From Pseudomonas sp. P8_229 (GTDB lineage: Bacteria > Pseudomonadota > Gammaproteobacteria > Pseudomonadales > Pseudomonadaceae), in contig NZ_CP125378.1 of assembly GCF_034008635.1 (NCBI RefSeq), forward strand, positions 2,470,001 through 2,534,000: a DNA stretch of 64,000 nt, read 5' to 3'. This document shows, piece after piece, positions 47,953 to 56,557 of this stretch; position 1 is the stretch's first letter, and every line of letters begins with the position of its first letter. The position numbers and the translations under genes were made by a program. Below the pieces are notes generated by a model. That model saw only the letters and a list, made by a program, of their open reading frames with translations. It was not told where the DNA came from and made no database searches.

Positions 47953-48389
47953 TGGCCCTGCGTCTGATTCTCGGCTTCGACTACGGCACCAAACAGATCG
48001 GCGTCGCGGTCGGCCAGGTGATTACCGGCCAGGCCCGCGAGCTGTGCACCCTGAAAGCGCAGAACGGTGTTCCCGACTGGAACCAGGTCGAAGCGCTGTT
48101 CAAGGAGTGGAAACCCGACGCCGTGGTGGTCGGCCTGCCACTGAACATGGACGGCACGCCCAGCGAAATGTGCCTGCGCGCGGAGAAATTCGCCCGGCGC
48201 CTCAATGGCCGCTTCAACGTGCCGTTCTATACCCACGACGAACGCCTGACCACCTTCGAAGCCAAAGGCGAGCGACTGGTGCGTGGCGGACAAAAAGGCA
48301 GTTACCGCGACAACCCGGTGGACGCCATCGCCGCCGCCCTGCTGTTGCAGGGCTGGCTCGATGAAAACACTGCTTTGTTTGAATCCTGA
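47952..48389 (+). CDS. ruvX: RuvX/YqgF, putative pre-16S rRNA nuclease or Holliday junction resolvase
   Basis: 145 residues, RNase H-like fold. The first strand LILGFDYGTKQIGVA carries the catalytic Asp10, VVGLPLNMDGTPSEM the conserved loop, and VDAIAAALLLQGWL the last acidic residue. The family trims the 5' end of 16S rRNA precursor and is essential in E. coli. Start ATG 47952 overlaps the algH stop. Confidence 0.95.
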   Translation: MALRLILGFDYGTKQIGVAVGQVITGQARELCTLKAQNGVPDWNQVEALFKEWKPDAVVVGLPLNMDGTPSEMCLRAEKFARRLNGRFNVPFYTHDERLTTFEAKGERLVRGGQKGSYRDNPVDAIAAALLLQGWLDENTALFES

Positions 48390-48392
48390 CAA

Positions 48393-48414
48393 GCGCTTCG
48401 GCGCTTTTCTTTTG
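48393..48414 (+). terminator. Terminator after ruvX
   Basis: AGCGC-TTCG-GCGCT followed by TTTCTTTT, three bases after the ruvX stop codon: a short UUCG hairpin with a T run. It separates algH-ruvX from pyrR-pyrB-pyrC'. Confidence 0.75.
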
Positions 48415-48469
48415 AGCTACGACCCGAGCCGCGTCCAAGGACCCGGCTCGATCCCAAGAAGGAGCAACC

Positions 48470-48976
48470 ATGAGCCTGCCAAATCCCGCCGATCTGATCA
48501 GCCAGATGGCGACCCGCCTCAAGGCGCACCTTGCCCAACGTGATATCAGCGAACCGCGTTACATCGGCATCCGCACCGGTGGTATCTGGGTGGCGCAGGC
48601 CCTGCTCAAGGAGCTGGGCAGCGATGCGCCGCTGGGCACGCTGGATGTTTCCTTCTACCGCGATGACTTCAGCCAGAACGGCCTGCACCCGCAAGTGCGC
48701 CCGTCAGCCCTGCCCTTCGAGATCGAAGGCCAGCATCTGGTACTGATCGACGACGTACTGATGAGCGGCCGCACTATCCGCGCCGCCATGAACGAACTGT
48801 TCGACTACGGCCGCCCGGCCAGCGTGACCCTGGTCTGCCTGCTCGACCTGGACGCAGGCGAACTGCCGATTCGCCCGAACGTGGTCGGCGCGACCCTGTC
48901 GCTGGCCGCCCATGAGCGGGTCAAGCTGTCCGGCCCTGAGCCGCTGACGCTCGAACTGCAAGACCTGAACCCTTAA
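48470..48976 (+). CDS. pyrR: PyrR bifunctional pyrimidine regulator / uracil phosphoribosyltransferase
   Basis: 168 residues, type I phosphoribosyltransferase. The PRPP motif [16 protein letters not shown] is near residue 95 and IRTGGIWVA near 37. In Bacillus PyrR binds pyr mRNA; in Pseudomonas its part is better described as transcriptional control plus weak UPRTase activity. It is the first gene of pyrR-pyrB-pyrC', 27 bases ahead of pyrB, with AAGGAG as ribosome site. No clear attenuator is seen upstream. Confidence 0.95.
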   Translation: MSLPNPADLISQMATRLKAHLAQRDISEPRYIGIRTGGIWVAQALLKELGSDAPLGTLDVSFYRDDFSQNGLHPQVRPSALPFEIEGQHLVLIDDVLMSGRTIRAAMNELFDYGRPASVTLVCLLDLDAGELPIRPNVVGATLSLAAHERVKLSGPEPLTLELQDLNP

Positions 48977-49003
48977 TCCGCCCTATTGAGAGTCCCCCTC
49001 GCG

Positions 49004-50008
49004 ATGACGCCTCTAGATACCAAGCGCCCGCTGCAGCTCAATGACCAGGGCCAGCTGCGCCACTTCCTCTCGCTCGATGGCCTGCGCCGCGAGTTGCTGA
49101 CGGAAATCCTCGACACCGCCGACTCGTTCCTCGAAGTCGGTGCCCGGGCGGTGAAGAAGGTCCCGTTGCTGCGCGGCAAGACCGTGTGCAACGTGTTCTT
49201 CGAAAACTCCACCCGCACCCGCACCACCTTCGAACTGGCGGCCCAGCGGCTGTCGGCGGACGTGATCACCCTGAACGTGTCGACCTCGTCGGCCAGTAAG
49301 GGTGAAACCCTGCTCGACACCCTGCGCAACCTCGAAGCCATGGCCGCCGACATGTTCGTCGTGCGTCACGGCGATTCCGGTGCTGCGCACTTCATCGCAG
49401 AACATGTTTGCCCGCAGGTGGCGATCATCAACGGCGGCGACGGTCGGCACGCGCACCCGACGCAAGGCATGCTCGACATGCTGACCATCCGTCGGCACAA
49501 GGGCAGTTTCGAAAACCTCTCGGTGGCGATCGTCGGCGACATCCTGCACTCGCGAGTGGCGCGTTCGAACATGCTCGCCCTGAAGACCCTCGGTTGCCCG
49601 GACATCCGCGTGATCGCACCGAAAACCCTGCTGCCGATCGGCATCGAGCAGTACGGCGTGAAGGTCTACACCGACATGAACGAAGGCCTGAAGGACGTCG
49701 ACGTGGTGATCATGCTGCGCCTGCAGCGTGAGCGCATGACCGGCGGCCTGCTGCCGAGCGAAGGCGAGTTCTACCGCCTGTTCGGCCTGACCACCGCGCG
49801 CCTGGCCGGGGCCAAACCCGATTGCATCGTCATGCACCCGGGGCCAATCAACCGGGGTGTGGAAATCGAGTCCGCAGTGGCCGACGGCCCGCATTCGGTG
49901 ATCCTCAATCAAGTCACCTACGGCATCGCGATCCGCATGGCCGTGCTGTCGATGGCCATGAGCGGGCAAACAGCACAACGTCAATTCGAGCAGGAGAACG
50001 CCCAGTGA
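49004..50008 (+). CDS. pyrB: Aspartate carbamoyltransferase catalytic subunit
   Basis: 334 residues. [19 protein letters not shown] (carbamoyl phosphate loop), [17 protein letters not shown] and [13 protein letters not shown] are the standard motifs. It forms carbamoyl aspartate, the first committed step of pyrimidine synthesis. The ATG at 49004 gives the usual Pseudomonas length with an N-terminal extension that carries nucleotide effector control in this class. Its stop overlaps the GTG start of pyrC', as both proteins form one complex. Confidence 0.97.
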   Translation: MTPLDTKRPLQLNDQGQLRHFLSLDGLRRELLTEILDTADSFLEVGARAVKKVPLLRGKTVCNVFFENSTRTRTTFELAAQRLSADVITLNVSTSSASKGETLLDTLRNLEAMAADMFVVRHGDSGAAHFIAEHVCPQVAIINGGDGRHAHPTQGMLDMLTIRRHKGSFENLSVAIVGDILHSRVARSNMLALKTLGCPDIRVIAPKTLLPIGIEQYGVKVYTDMNEGLKDVDVVIMLRLQRERMTGGLLPSEGEFYRLFGLTTARLAGAKPDCIVMHPGPINRGVEIESAVADGPHSVILNQVTYGIAIRMAVLSMAMSGQTAQRQFEQENAQ

Positions 50009-51276
50009 AGCTCAGCATTCTCGGCGCCCGTGTCATCGATCCAAGCAGCGGCCTGGATCAAATCACCGATATCCACGTTGAAGCCTGCAAGATCGTCGCC
50101 CTCGGCGCTGCGCCGGCCGGTTTCACTGCCGTCGAAACCATCGACGCCCAAGGCCTGGTGGCCGCACCCGGGCTGGTCGACCTGAACGTCGCCCTGCGCG
50201 AGCCGGGCTACAGCCGCAAAGGCACCATCGCCAGCGAAACCCGCGCTGCGGCGGCCGGCGGCGTGACCAGCCTGTGTTGCCCGCCGAAGACCAAACCGGT
50301 GCTCGACACTTCGGCGGTGGCCGAACTGATCCTCGACCGCGCCCGCGAAGCCGGCAACACCAAGGTGTTCCCGATTGGCGCGCTGAGCAAAGGCCTGGAC
50401 GGCGAACAGCTTGCAGAGCTCGTTGCTTTGCGTGACGCCGGGTGCGTGGCGTTCGGCAATGGTCTGGAGAGTTTCCGCAACACCCGCACCCTGTGCCGGG
50501 CGCTGGACTACGCGGCGACCTTCGACCTGACGGTGATTTTCAATTCGCAGGATCACGATCTGGCCGATGGCGGCCTGGCCCACGAAGGCGCGGTCGCCAG
50601 CTTCCTTGGTCTGCCGGGCATCCCGGAAACAGCTGAGACCGTGGCCCTGGCCCGTGATCTGCTGCTGGTCGAGCAGACCGGCGTGCGTGCGCACTTCAGC
50701 CAACTGACCAGCGCTCGCGGCGTCGCCCTGATCGCCCAGGCCCAGGCACGCGGCCTGAAGGTCACGGCGGATGTCGCGCTATACCAGTTGATCCTCACCG
50801 ATGAAGCGCTGATCGACTTCAGCAGCCTGTATCACGTGCAACCGCCGCTGCGCACCCGTGCTGACCGCGATGGCCTGCGCGAGGCAGTGAAGTCCGGTGT
50901 GGTGTCGGCGATTTCCAGCCACCACCAGCCGCACGAGCGCGATGCCAAACTGGCGCCGTTCGGTGCGACCGAGCCGGGCATCAGCAGCGTTGAGCTGTTG
51001 CTGCCACTGGCGATGACGCTGGTCGAGGATGGCTTGCTGGATCTGCCGACGCTGCTCGCACGCCTGAGCGCTGGTCCAGCGGACGCGCTGCGTCTGCCGG
51101 CGGGCAAACTGACGGTGGGCGGTGCGGCGGATATCGTGCTGTTCGATCCGAAGGCGTCCACCGTGGCCGGTGAAGGCTGGTTATCGAGGGGCGAGAACTG
51201 TCCGTTCCTCGGGCATACATTGCCGGGCGTGGTTCGCTATACCCTGGTGGATGGGCGGATCAGCCACCAGGCTTAA
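50005..51276 (+). CDS. pyrC': PyrC' non-catalytic dihydroorotase-like subunit
   Basis: 423 residues, amidohydrolase fold. The metal site HxH after the first strand is replaced: residues 59-68 read [10 protein letters not shown] where active enzymes have DLHVHLREPG, so both first-shell His are absent. In P. aeruginosa and P. putida this protein is inactive and needed to assemble the class A ATCase dodecamer with PyrB. GTG at 50005 overlaps the pyrB stop as GTGA. A true dihydroorotase must be encoded elsewhere. Confidence 0.95.
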   Translation: MKLSILGARVIDPSSGLDQITDIHVEACKIVALGAAPAGFTAVETIDAQGLVAAPGLVDLNVALREPGYSRKGTIASETRAAAAGGVTSLCCPPKTKPVLDTSAVAELILDRAREAGNTKVFPIGALSKGLDGEQLAELVALRDAGCVAFGNGLESFRNTRTLCRALDYAATFDLTVIFNSQDHDLADGGLAHEGAVASFLGLPGIPETAETVALARDLLLVEQTGVRAHFSQLTSARGVALIAQAQARGLKVTADVALYQLILTDEALIDFSSLYHVQPPLRTRADRDGLREAVKSGVVSAISSHHQPHERDAKLAPFGATEPGISSVELLLPLAMTLVEDGLLDLPTLLARLSAGPADALRLPAGKLTVGGAADIVLFDPKASTVAGEGWLSRGENCPFLGHTLPGVVRYTLVDGRISHQA

Positions 51277-51294
51277 CCGGCTGCTGAGGGTCAT

Positions 51295-51427
51295 TGTGGC
51301 GAGGGGATTTATCCCCGATGGGGCGCGTAGCGCCCCTAAACCATTCAACCGCGGATGACCTGAATCACCGAGGTTGTAGATTGAGGGCTGCTGCGCAGCC
51401 CATCGGGGATAAATCCCCTCGCCACAG
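51295..51427. repeat. Inverted repeat element (family D, copy 2)
   Basis: TGTGGCGAGGGGATTTATCC and its inverted partner (GGATAAATCCCCTCGCCACA) lie between the convergent pyrC' and TM2 genes. Second copy of the element at 47165. Confidence 0.85.
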
Positions 51428-51428
51428 G

Positions 51429-51860
51429 TTACTGGAAGGCGCCCCGGTTCTGCGCGTTACGCAGCGAGACCTGATCGTTCAGCGTCCAGAAGTCATACAA
51501 CACCCCGACAAAGAACAATCCGCCGGTCAGCAGGTACAGCAAACCGCTGATCCACTTGCCCTGGTACATCCGGTGCACGCCGAACACTCCCAGAAACGTC
51601 AGCAGAATCCACGCCACGTTGTATTCGATCGGCCCTGCGGTAAAACGCAGATCGGCCTCGCGATCCATCGCCGGGATCAGAAACACGTCGATCAGCCAGC
51701 CGATACCCAGCAGACCGAAAGTGAAAAACCAGATCGTCCCGGTCACAGGCTTGCCGTAATAAAAGCGGTGAGCGCCGGTAAAACCGAAAATCCACAGCAG
51801 ATAACCGATCACTTTGCTGTGCGTATCCTGGGGTTGAGCAACCTGCTGATAGCGGTTCAT
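51429..51860 (-). CDS. TM2 domain membrane protein
   Basis: 143 residues with four hydrophobic segments in two TM2-like pairs: VIGYLLWIFGFTGAHRFYYGK ... LGIGWLIDVFLIP and AWILLTFLGVFGVHRMYQGKW ... GGLFFVGVLYDFWTL. Each has the G-x-H-R-F/M-Y turn typical of TM2 proteins, followed by an acidic ending (DVF, DFW). Function unknown. The ATG at 51860 is used; four upstream codons are open. Confidence 0.85.
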   Translation of the reverse strand: MNRYQQVAQPQDTHSKVIGYLLWIFGFTGAHRFYYGKPVTGTIWFFTFGLLGIGWLIDVFLIPAMDREADLRFTAGPIEYNVAWILLTFLGVFGVHRMYQGKWISGLLYLLTGGLFFVGVLYDFWTLNDQVSLRNAQNRGAFQ

Positions 51861-52070
51861 GGATGACCTCATTTGCCTCGATAGATAAATTTTTTCTGCA
51901 TCTCTGTGACTTTTTTGTGTCGAGCCGACAAGTGGTTCGCCAGCGTTACACCTTGCTCAAAGCCTTGCAGGGCTTGGGTTCTGTCCGACAATTGCGCCAA
52001 ATTACCGCTTGTTGGGCGAAATTGACCACCGGGTTGAATCGACCAACGGCCTCGGAAGGGACAAAAAAGC

Positions 52071-52079
52071 TGTTATAAA
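52071..52079 (+). promoter_or_regulatory. Possible extended -10 promoter for the NlpC/P60 gene
   Basis: TGTTATAAA matches TG-N-TATAAT with one difference, 31 bases before the start codon. No clear -35 is present. Read by eye. Confidence 0.4.
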
Positions 52080-52110
52080 GTTGCGCGCAAACCTTTAAGA
52101 GCCACGCCTA

Positions 52111-52737
52111 ATGCGACCATTTTTCAAGACATGGCTAACCATCTGCCTATTAATGCCACTGGCCGCCCACGCCACCAATCGTGAGCAACGTCTTCCCAAC
52201 GTCAACGGTTTCACCCCTAAATCCCATGCTTCGGCTCCTTCGAGCAAGAGCAGCAAACAAACGAAACACACCACGCTCGCCAGCAAGAATCACGGCAAGC
52301 TGGTTCCGCCGATGGCGAACAAGGAAAGCAGCAACGTCCTGAGCCGTGCGGTGAACGTCCTCGGTACTCCTTATCGTTGGGGCGGCAGCAGCCCAAGTAA
52401 AGGCTTCGACTGCAGCGGGCTGGTGAAATATGCGTTCAACGACGCCACGTTCGACCTGCCGCGCACTTCCAACGCCATGGCCAGCGGTCATGGCGAGAAA
52501 GTCGAGCGCAAGGATCTGAAGCCGGGCGACCTGATTTTCTTCAACATCAAAAGCCGTCGGGTCAACCACGTTGCCATCTACCTGGGCAACGATCGCTTCA
52601 TCCACGCACCCCGTCGTGGTAAAGCGGTGAGCATCGACACGCTGAACAAGCCGTATTGGGAACAGCATTACGTGGTTGCCAAGCGCGTGCTGCCGAAAGA
52701 GCCTGCCGGTAAGCAGATGCGCGTGGTTCAGCGCTAA
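52111..52737 (+). CDS. Secreted NlpC/P60 family peptidoglycan hydrolase
   Basis: 208 residues. A signal peptide (PLAAHA-TN) and a Ser/Lys-rich linker (about 24-68) precede an NlpC/P60 domain with catalytic Cys101 (FDCSGLV), His153 (NHVAIYLG) and polar His165 (FIHAPR). It should cut D-Glu-mDAP type bonds in peptide stems in the periplasm. The structure resembles E. coli MepS/Spr, but the lipobox of Spr is absent here. It stands alone before a repeat. Confidence 0.92.
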   Translation: MRPFFKTWLTICLLMPLAAHATNREQRLPNVNGFTPKSHASAPSSKSSKQTKHTTLASKNHGKLVPPMANKESSNVLSRAVNVLGTPYRWGGSSPSKGFDCSGLVKYAFNDATFDLPRTSNAMASGHGEKVERKDLKPGDLIFFNIKSRRVNHVAIYLGNDRFIHAPRRGKAVSIDTLNKPYWEQHYVVAKRVLPKEPAGKQMRVVQR

Positions 52738-52748
52738 CAGCACGTACC

Positions 52749-52859
52749 GATCGTTCCCACGCTCTGCGTGGGAATGCCTCAATGGACGCTCCGCGTCCGC
52801 TTCGGCAGTGACGCAGAGCGTCCCGGGCTGCATTCCCACGCAGAGCGTGGGAACGATCA
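52749..52859. repeat. Inverted repeat element (family B, copy 2)
   Basis: Outer arms CGATCGTTCCCACGCTCTGC and its complement, inner arms around GGACGCTCCGCGTCC / GACGCAGAGCGTCC. It is between the convergent NlpC/P60 and pilT genes. Confidence 0.85.
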
Positions 52860-52864
52860 CTCCC

Positions 52865-53899
52865 TCAGAAATTATCCGGCGTACGCGCCTTCTCCCGCGC
52901 ATGCTCGCGACTGATCAAGCCTTTGGTCATCAGCTCCTTCAGGCACATGTCGAGTGTCTGCATCCCCAACGACCCGCCGGTCTGAATCGCCGAATACATC
53001 TGCGCCACCTTGTCCTCGCGGATCAGGTTACGGATCGCCGATGTGCCCAGCATGATCTCGTGCGCCGCCACCCGTCCGCCGCCGATCTTCTTGATCAGGG
53101 TCTGCGAGACCACTGCCAGCAACGACTCCGAGAGCATCGAACGCACCATCGACTTCTCATCCCCCGGGAATACATCCACCACCCGGTCGATGGTTTTCGC
53201 CGCTGAAGTGGTGTGCAGCGTGCCGAACACCAGATGCCCGGTTTCGGCGGCAGTCAGCGCCAGGCGAATGGTTTCCAGATCACGCATCTCACCCACCAGA
53301 ATCACGTCCGGGTCTTCGCGCAGCGCCGAACGCAGCGCGGTGGCAAAGCTGCGGGTGTCGCGGTGTACCTCGCGCTGGTTGATCAGGCATTTGCGCGATT
53401 CGTGGACGAATTCGATCGGGTCTTCAATGGTGAGGATATGGTGATGTCGATGGGTGTTGAGGTAATCGATCATCGCCGCCAGCGTGGTCGACTTGCCGGA
53501 ACCGGTCGGCCCGGTGACCAGCACCAGCCCGCGCGGCGCATCGGTGATCTTGCGAAAGACATCGCCCATGCCGAGGTCTTCCATGCTCAGCACTTTCGAC
53601 GGAATGGTGCGGAACACCGCCCCGGCACCACGGTTCTGGTTGAACGCATTGACCCGAAAACGCGCCACGCCGGGGACTTCGAACGAGAAATCCGTTTCGA
53701 GGTGTTTCTCGAAGTCGACCCGCTGGGTGTCGTTCATGATGTCGTAGATCAATTCGTGCACTTGCTTGTGATCCAGCGCCGGCAGATTGATCCGCCGCAC
53801 ATCACCATCGACGCGGATCATCGGCGGCAGACCGGCCGACAGGTGCAGGTCGGAAGCGCCCTGTTTGGCGCTGAACGCCAGCAGTTCAGTGATATCCAT
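52865..53899 (-). CDS. pilT: Type IV pilus retraction ATPase PilT
   Basis: 344 residues, the same length as P. aeruginosa PilT, and very similar from MDITELLAFSAKQGASDLHL to the C-terminus. Walker A GPTGSGKST spans residues 130-138; the Asp box, Walker B (DPDVILVGEMRD) and His box (GTLHTTSAAKT) follow. A hexamer pulls pili back by removing pilin. The ATG at 53899 is 56 bases from the divergent yggS. In P. aeruginosa pilU follows pilT; here a repeat and an NlpC/P60 gene do. Confidence 0.97.
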   Translation of the reverse strand: MDITELLAFSAKQGASDLHLSAGLPPMIRVDGDVRRINLPALDHKQVHELIYDIMNDTQRVDFEKHLETDFSFEVPGVARFRVNAFNQNRGAGAVFRTIPSKVLSMEDLGMGDVFRKITDAPRGLVLVTGPTGSGKSTTLAAMIDYLNTHRHHHILTIEDPIEFVHESRKCLINQREVHRDTRSFATALRSALREDPDVILVGEMRDLETIRLALTAAETGHLVFGTLHTTSAAKTIDRVVDVFPGDEKSMVRSMLSESLLAVVSQTLIKKIGGGRVAAHEIMLGTSAIRNLIREDKVAQMYSAIQTGGSLGMQTLDMCLKELMTKGLISREHAREKARTPDNF

Positions 53900-53955
53900 A
53901 GCGTCCCTCAATTCCAGTAGAATGCCGCGAACCTTCAGACCGCCGGCGCCTCTTG

Positions 53956-54642
53956 ATGTCCACGATAGCAGACAACATCCTTCAGGTTAGTTCGCGCATC
54001 CAGGCCGCCACCGCCGCTGCCGGGCGCGCTGAAAACAGCGTTCAGTTGCTCGCCGTGAGCAAGACCAAGCCCGCCGGGGATCTGCGTGAAGCCCACGCCG
54101 CCGGCCTGCGTGACTTTGGCGAAAACTATCTGCAGGAAGCCCTGGGCAAACAGCTCGAACTGGCCGACCTGCCCTTGATCTGGCACTTCATCGGCCCCAT
54201 TCAATCGAACAAGACTCGCGCGATTGCCGAGCATTTCGACTGGGTGCACTCCGTGGATCGCCTGAAAATTGCCCAACGCCTGTCCGAACAGCGCCCGGCC
54301 GAGCTGCCGCCGCTGAACATCTGCATTCAGGTCAACGTCAGCGGTGAGGCCAGCAAGTCCGGCTGCACCCCGGCCGACCTGCCGGCACTGGCCGAGGCCA
54401 TCAGCGCCCTGCCGCGCCTGAAATTGCGCGGGTTGATGGCGATTCCCGAGCCGACCGAAGATCGCGCCGAACAGGACGCCGCGTTTGCTGCCGTGCAACG
54501 CCTGCAGGCCAGCCTGAATCTGCCGCTCGACACACTTTCCATGGGCATGAGCCACGACCTCGAGTCGGCCATCGCCCAAGGCGCCACCTGGGTGCGGATC
54601 GGTACCGCCCTGTTTGGTGCCCGCGACTACGGCCAGCCATGA
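53956..54642 (+). CDS. yggS: PLP homeostasis protein YggS (PLPBP/PROSC)
   Basis: 228 residues, fold type III PLP protein. Lys36 in LLAVSKTKP binds PLP, and FGENYLQEALGK, WHFIGPIQSNKT and SMGMSHDLESAIAQGATWVRIGTALFG are the family motifs. It has no known catalytic reaction; it buffers or delivers PLP. It opens the forward cluster yggS-proC-yggT-yggU as in many gamma-proteobacteria. Confidence 0.96.
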   Translation: MSTIADNILQVSSRIQAATAAAGRAENSVQLLAVSKTKPAGDLREAHAAGLRDFGENYLQEALGKQLELADLPLIWHFIGPIQSNKTRAIAEHFDWVHSVDRLKIAQRLSEQRPAELPPLNICIQVNVSGEASKSGCTPADLPALAEAISALPRLKLRGLMAIPEPTEDRAEQDAAFAAVQRLQASLNLPLDTLSMGMSHDLESAIAQGATWVRIGTALFGARDYGQP

Positions 54643-54675
54643 AATGGCTGACAAACTTCTGAATAAGGACCTGAC

Positions 54676-55494
54676 ATGAGCAACACACGTATTGCCTTTA
54701 TCGGTGCCGGCAACATGGCCGCCAGTCTGATCGGCGGCCTGCGCGCCAAGGGTCTGCAAGCTAGCCACATCCGCGCCAGCGATCCGGGCGAAGAAACGCG
54801 CCAACGCGTCAGCGCCGAACACGGCATCGAAACCTTTGCCGATAATGCCCAAGCCATTGACGGCGTCGACGTGATCGTACTGGCGGTCAAGCCACAGGCG
54901 ATGAAAGCCGTGTGCGAGGCGATTCGCCCAAGCCTGAAACCCAATCAACTGGTGGTCTCCATTGCCGCCGGCATCACCTGCGCGAGCATGACCGCGTGGC
55001 TCGGCGAGCAGCCAATCGTACGCTGCATGCCGAACACCCCGGCGCTGCTGCGTCAGGGCGTCAGCGGTTTGTATGCGACCAGCGAAGTGACTGCCGAACA
55101 GCGTCAGCAAGCCGAAGAGCTGCTGTCCGCCGTCGGCATTGCCCTGTGGCTCAACGAAGAGCAGCAACTGGACGCGGTTACCGCTGTTTCCGGTTCCGGC
55201 CCGGCGTACTTCTTCCTGCTGATCGAAGCCATGACCGCCGCCGGCGTCAAACTCGGCCTGCCGAAGGAAGTCGCTGAACAACTGACCCTGCAAACGGCGC
55301 TTGGCGCTGCGCATATGGCGGTGTCCAGCGATGTCGACGCTGCCGAACTGCGCCGCCGCGTGACCTCGCCAAATGGCACCACCGAAGCTGCAATCAAATC
55401 ATTCCAGGCCAATGGCTTTGAAGCCCTGGTCGAAACCGCACTCGGCGCCGCCGCGCACCGCTCGGCCGAAATGGCCGAACAACTGGGCAAATAA
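54676..55494 (+). CDS. proC: Pyrroline-5-carboxylate reductase
   Basis: 272 residues. The NADPH site IAFIGAGNMAASLIGGL is at the N-terminus and the signature GSGPAYFFLLIEAMTAAGVKLGL and TSPNGTTEAAI at the C-terminal half. It makes proline from 1-pyrroline-5-carboxylate, the last step of proline synthesis. It lies 33 bases after yggS and 10 before yggT. Confidence 0.97.
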   Translation: MSNTRIAFIGAGNMAASLIGGLRAKGLQASHIRASDPGEETRQRVSAEHGIETFADNAQAIDGVDVIVLAVKPQAMKAVCEAIRPSLKPNQLVVSIAAGITCASMTAWLGEQPIVRCMPNTPALLRQGVSGLYATSEVTAEQRQQAEELLSAVGIALWLNEEQQLDAVTAVSGSGPAYFFLLIEAMTAAGVKLGLPKEVAEQLTLQTALGAAHMAVSSDVDAAELRRRVTSPNGTTEAAIKSFQANGFEALVETALGAAAHRSAEMAEQLGK

Positions 55495-55504
55495 GGAGCC
55501 TTAC

Positions 55505-56095
55505 ATGATTGGATTGAACACCGCAGCGGTTTACGTGCTGCAAACCCTAGGCAGCCTGTACCTGCTGATCGTGCTGCTGCGCTTCGTCCTGCAACTGGTG
55601 CGAGCGAACTTCTACAACCCGCTGTGCCAGTTCGTGGTCAAGGCCACCCAGCCGCTGCTCAAGCCTCTGCGTCGGATTATCCCGAGCGTATTCGGCCTCG
55701 ACATGTCGTCGCTGGTCCTGGCGATTCTGGTGCAACTGGCACTGATGGCCCTGACCTTGCTGCTGACCTACGGCACCACCGGTAACCCGCTGCAGCTGTT
55801 TATCTGGTCGATCATTGGCGTGACCGCGCTGTTCCTGAAGATTTTCTTCTTCGCCCTGATCATCAGCGTGATCCTCTCGTGGGTCGCCCCGGGCAGCCAC
55901 AACCCGGGCGCTGAGCTGGTAAACCAGATCTGCGAACCGGCGCTGGCACCGTTCCGCAAGATCCTGCCGAACCTCGGCGGTCTGGACCTGTCGCCGATCT
56001 TCGCCTTCCTCGCGTTGAAGCTGATCGACATGCTGGTGATCAACAACCTCGCGGCGATGACGATGATGCCGGAAATCCTGCGCCTGCTGATGTGA
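55505..56095 (+). CDS. yggT: YggT family membrane protein
   Basis: 196 residues with two YggT repeats, each a pair of membrane helices and the motif R-x-hydrophobic-P-x-hydrophobic-GG: LKPLRRIIPSVFGLDMSSLVL and LAPFRKILPNLGGLDLSPIFAF. Related to the plant YlmG proteins; in bacteria its role is unclear (osmotic or septum-related). It overlaps yggU in the form GTGA. Confidence 0.92.
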   Translation: MIGLNTAAVYVLQTLGSLYLLIVLLRFVLQLVRANFYNPLCQFVVKATQPLLKPLRRIIPSVFGLDMSSLVLAILVQLALMALTLLLTYGTTGNPLQLFIWSIIGVTALFLKIFFFALIISVILSWVAPGSHNPGAELVNQICEPALAPFRKILPNLGGLDLSPIFAFLALKLIDMLVINNLAAMTMMPEILRLLM

Positions 56096-56379
56096 GCTGG
56101 TTTCGCTGGGACGGGGACGATCTGATCCTCGAATGTCATCTGCAACCGGCAGCCCGCAGCGATGATTTCGCCGGGCTGCACGGTGACCGCCTGAAGATCC
56201 GCCTCACCGCGCCGCCGGTCGAGGGCAAGGCCAATGCTTATCTGATGGGCTTTCTGGCCAAGGCTTTTGGGGTCTCGAAGAGCCAGGTCAGTTTGCTCAG
56301 CGGTGAGTTGAACCGGCAGAAACGGGTGAGGATCTGCTCGCCGAAGAAGCTGCCGGATCTGCCTGGGCTTATGCGTTGA
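56092..56379 (+). CDS. yggU: DUF167 (YggU) family protein
   Basis: 95 residues. CHLQPAARSDDFAGLHGDRLKIRLTAPPVEGKANAYL is the DUF167 signature (followed by FLAKAFGVSKSQVSLLSG). Small alpha/beta protein of unknown function. GTG at 56092 overlaps the yggT stop, so translation is coupled. Last gene of the yggS cluster before a repeat. Confidence 0.92.
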   Translation: MSWFRWDGDDLILECHLQPAARSDDFAGLHGDRLKIRLTAPPVEGKANAYLMGFLAKAFGVSKSQVSLLSGELNRQKRVRICSPKKLPDLPGLMR

Positions 56380-56485
56380 TCGTTCCCACGCTCCGCGTGG
56401 GAATGCATTCCGGGACGCTCCGCGTCCCCGCCGAAGCGGACGCGGAGCGTCCAATGAGGCATTCCCACGCAGAGCGTGGGAACGA
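56378..56485. repeat. Inverted repeat element (family B, copy 3)
   Basis: Arms ATCGTTCCCACGCTCCGCGT and the inverted partner ending CGTGGGAACG, with inner GGACGCTCCGCGTCC / GGACGCGGAGCGTCC. It separates the yggS cluster from metX-metW. Confidence 0.85.
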
Positions 56486-56557
56486 GCGCAGGTAGTTGCT
56501 TGCCGCTAACCCCCCCGGTCTTTAGACTTACGCCTCATTTCAACGAGAGCAGGGTCG

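Noticed and set aside
48977..49003. Possible PyrR-type attenuator between pyrR and pyrB
   Set aside because: The gap has 27 bases only, with no hairpin and T run.
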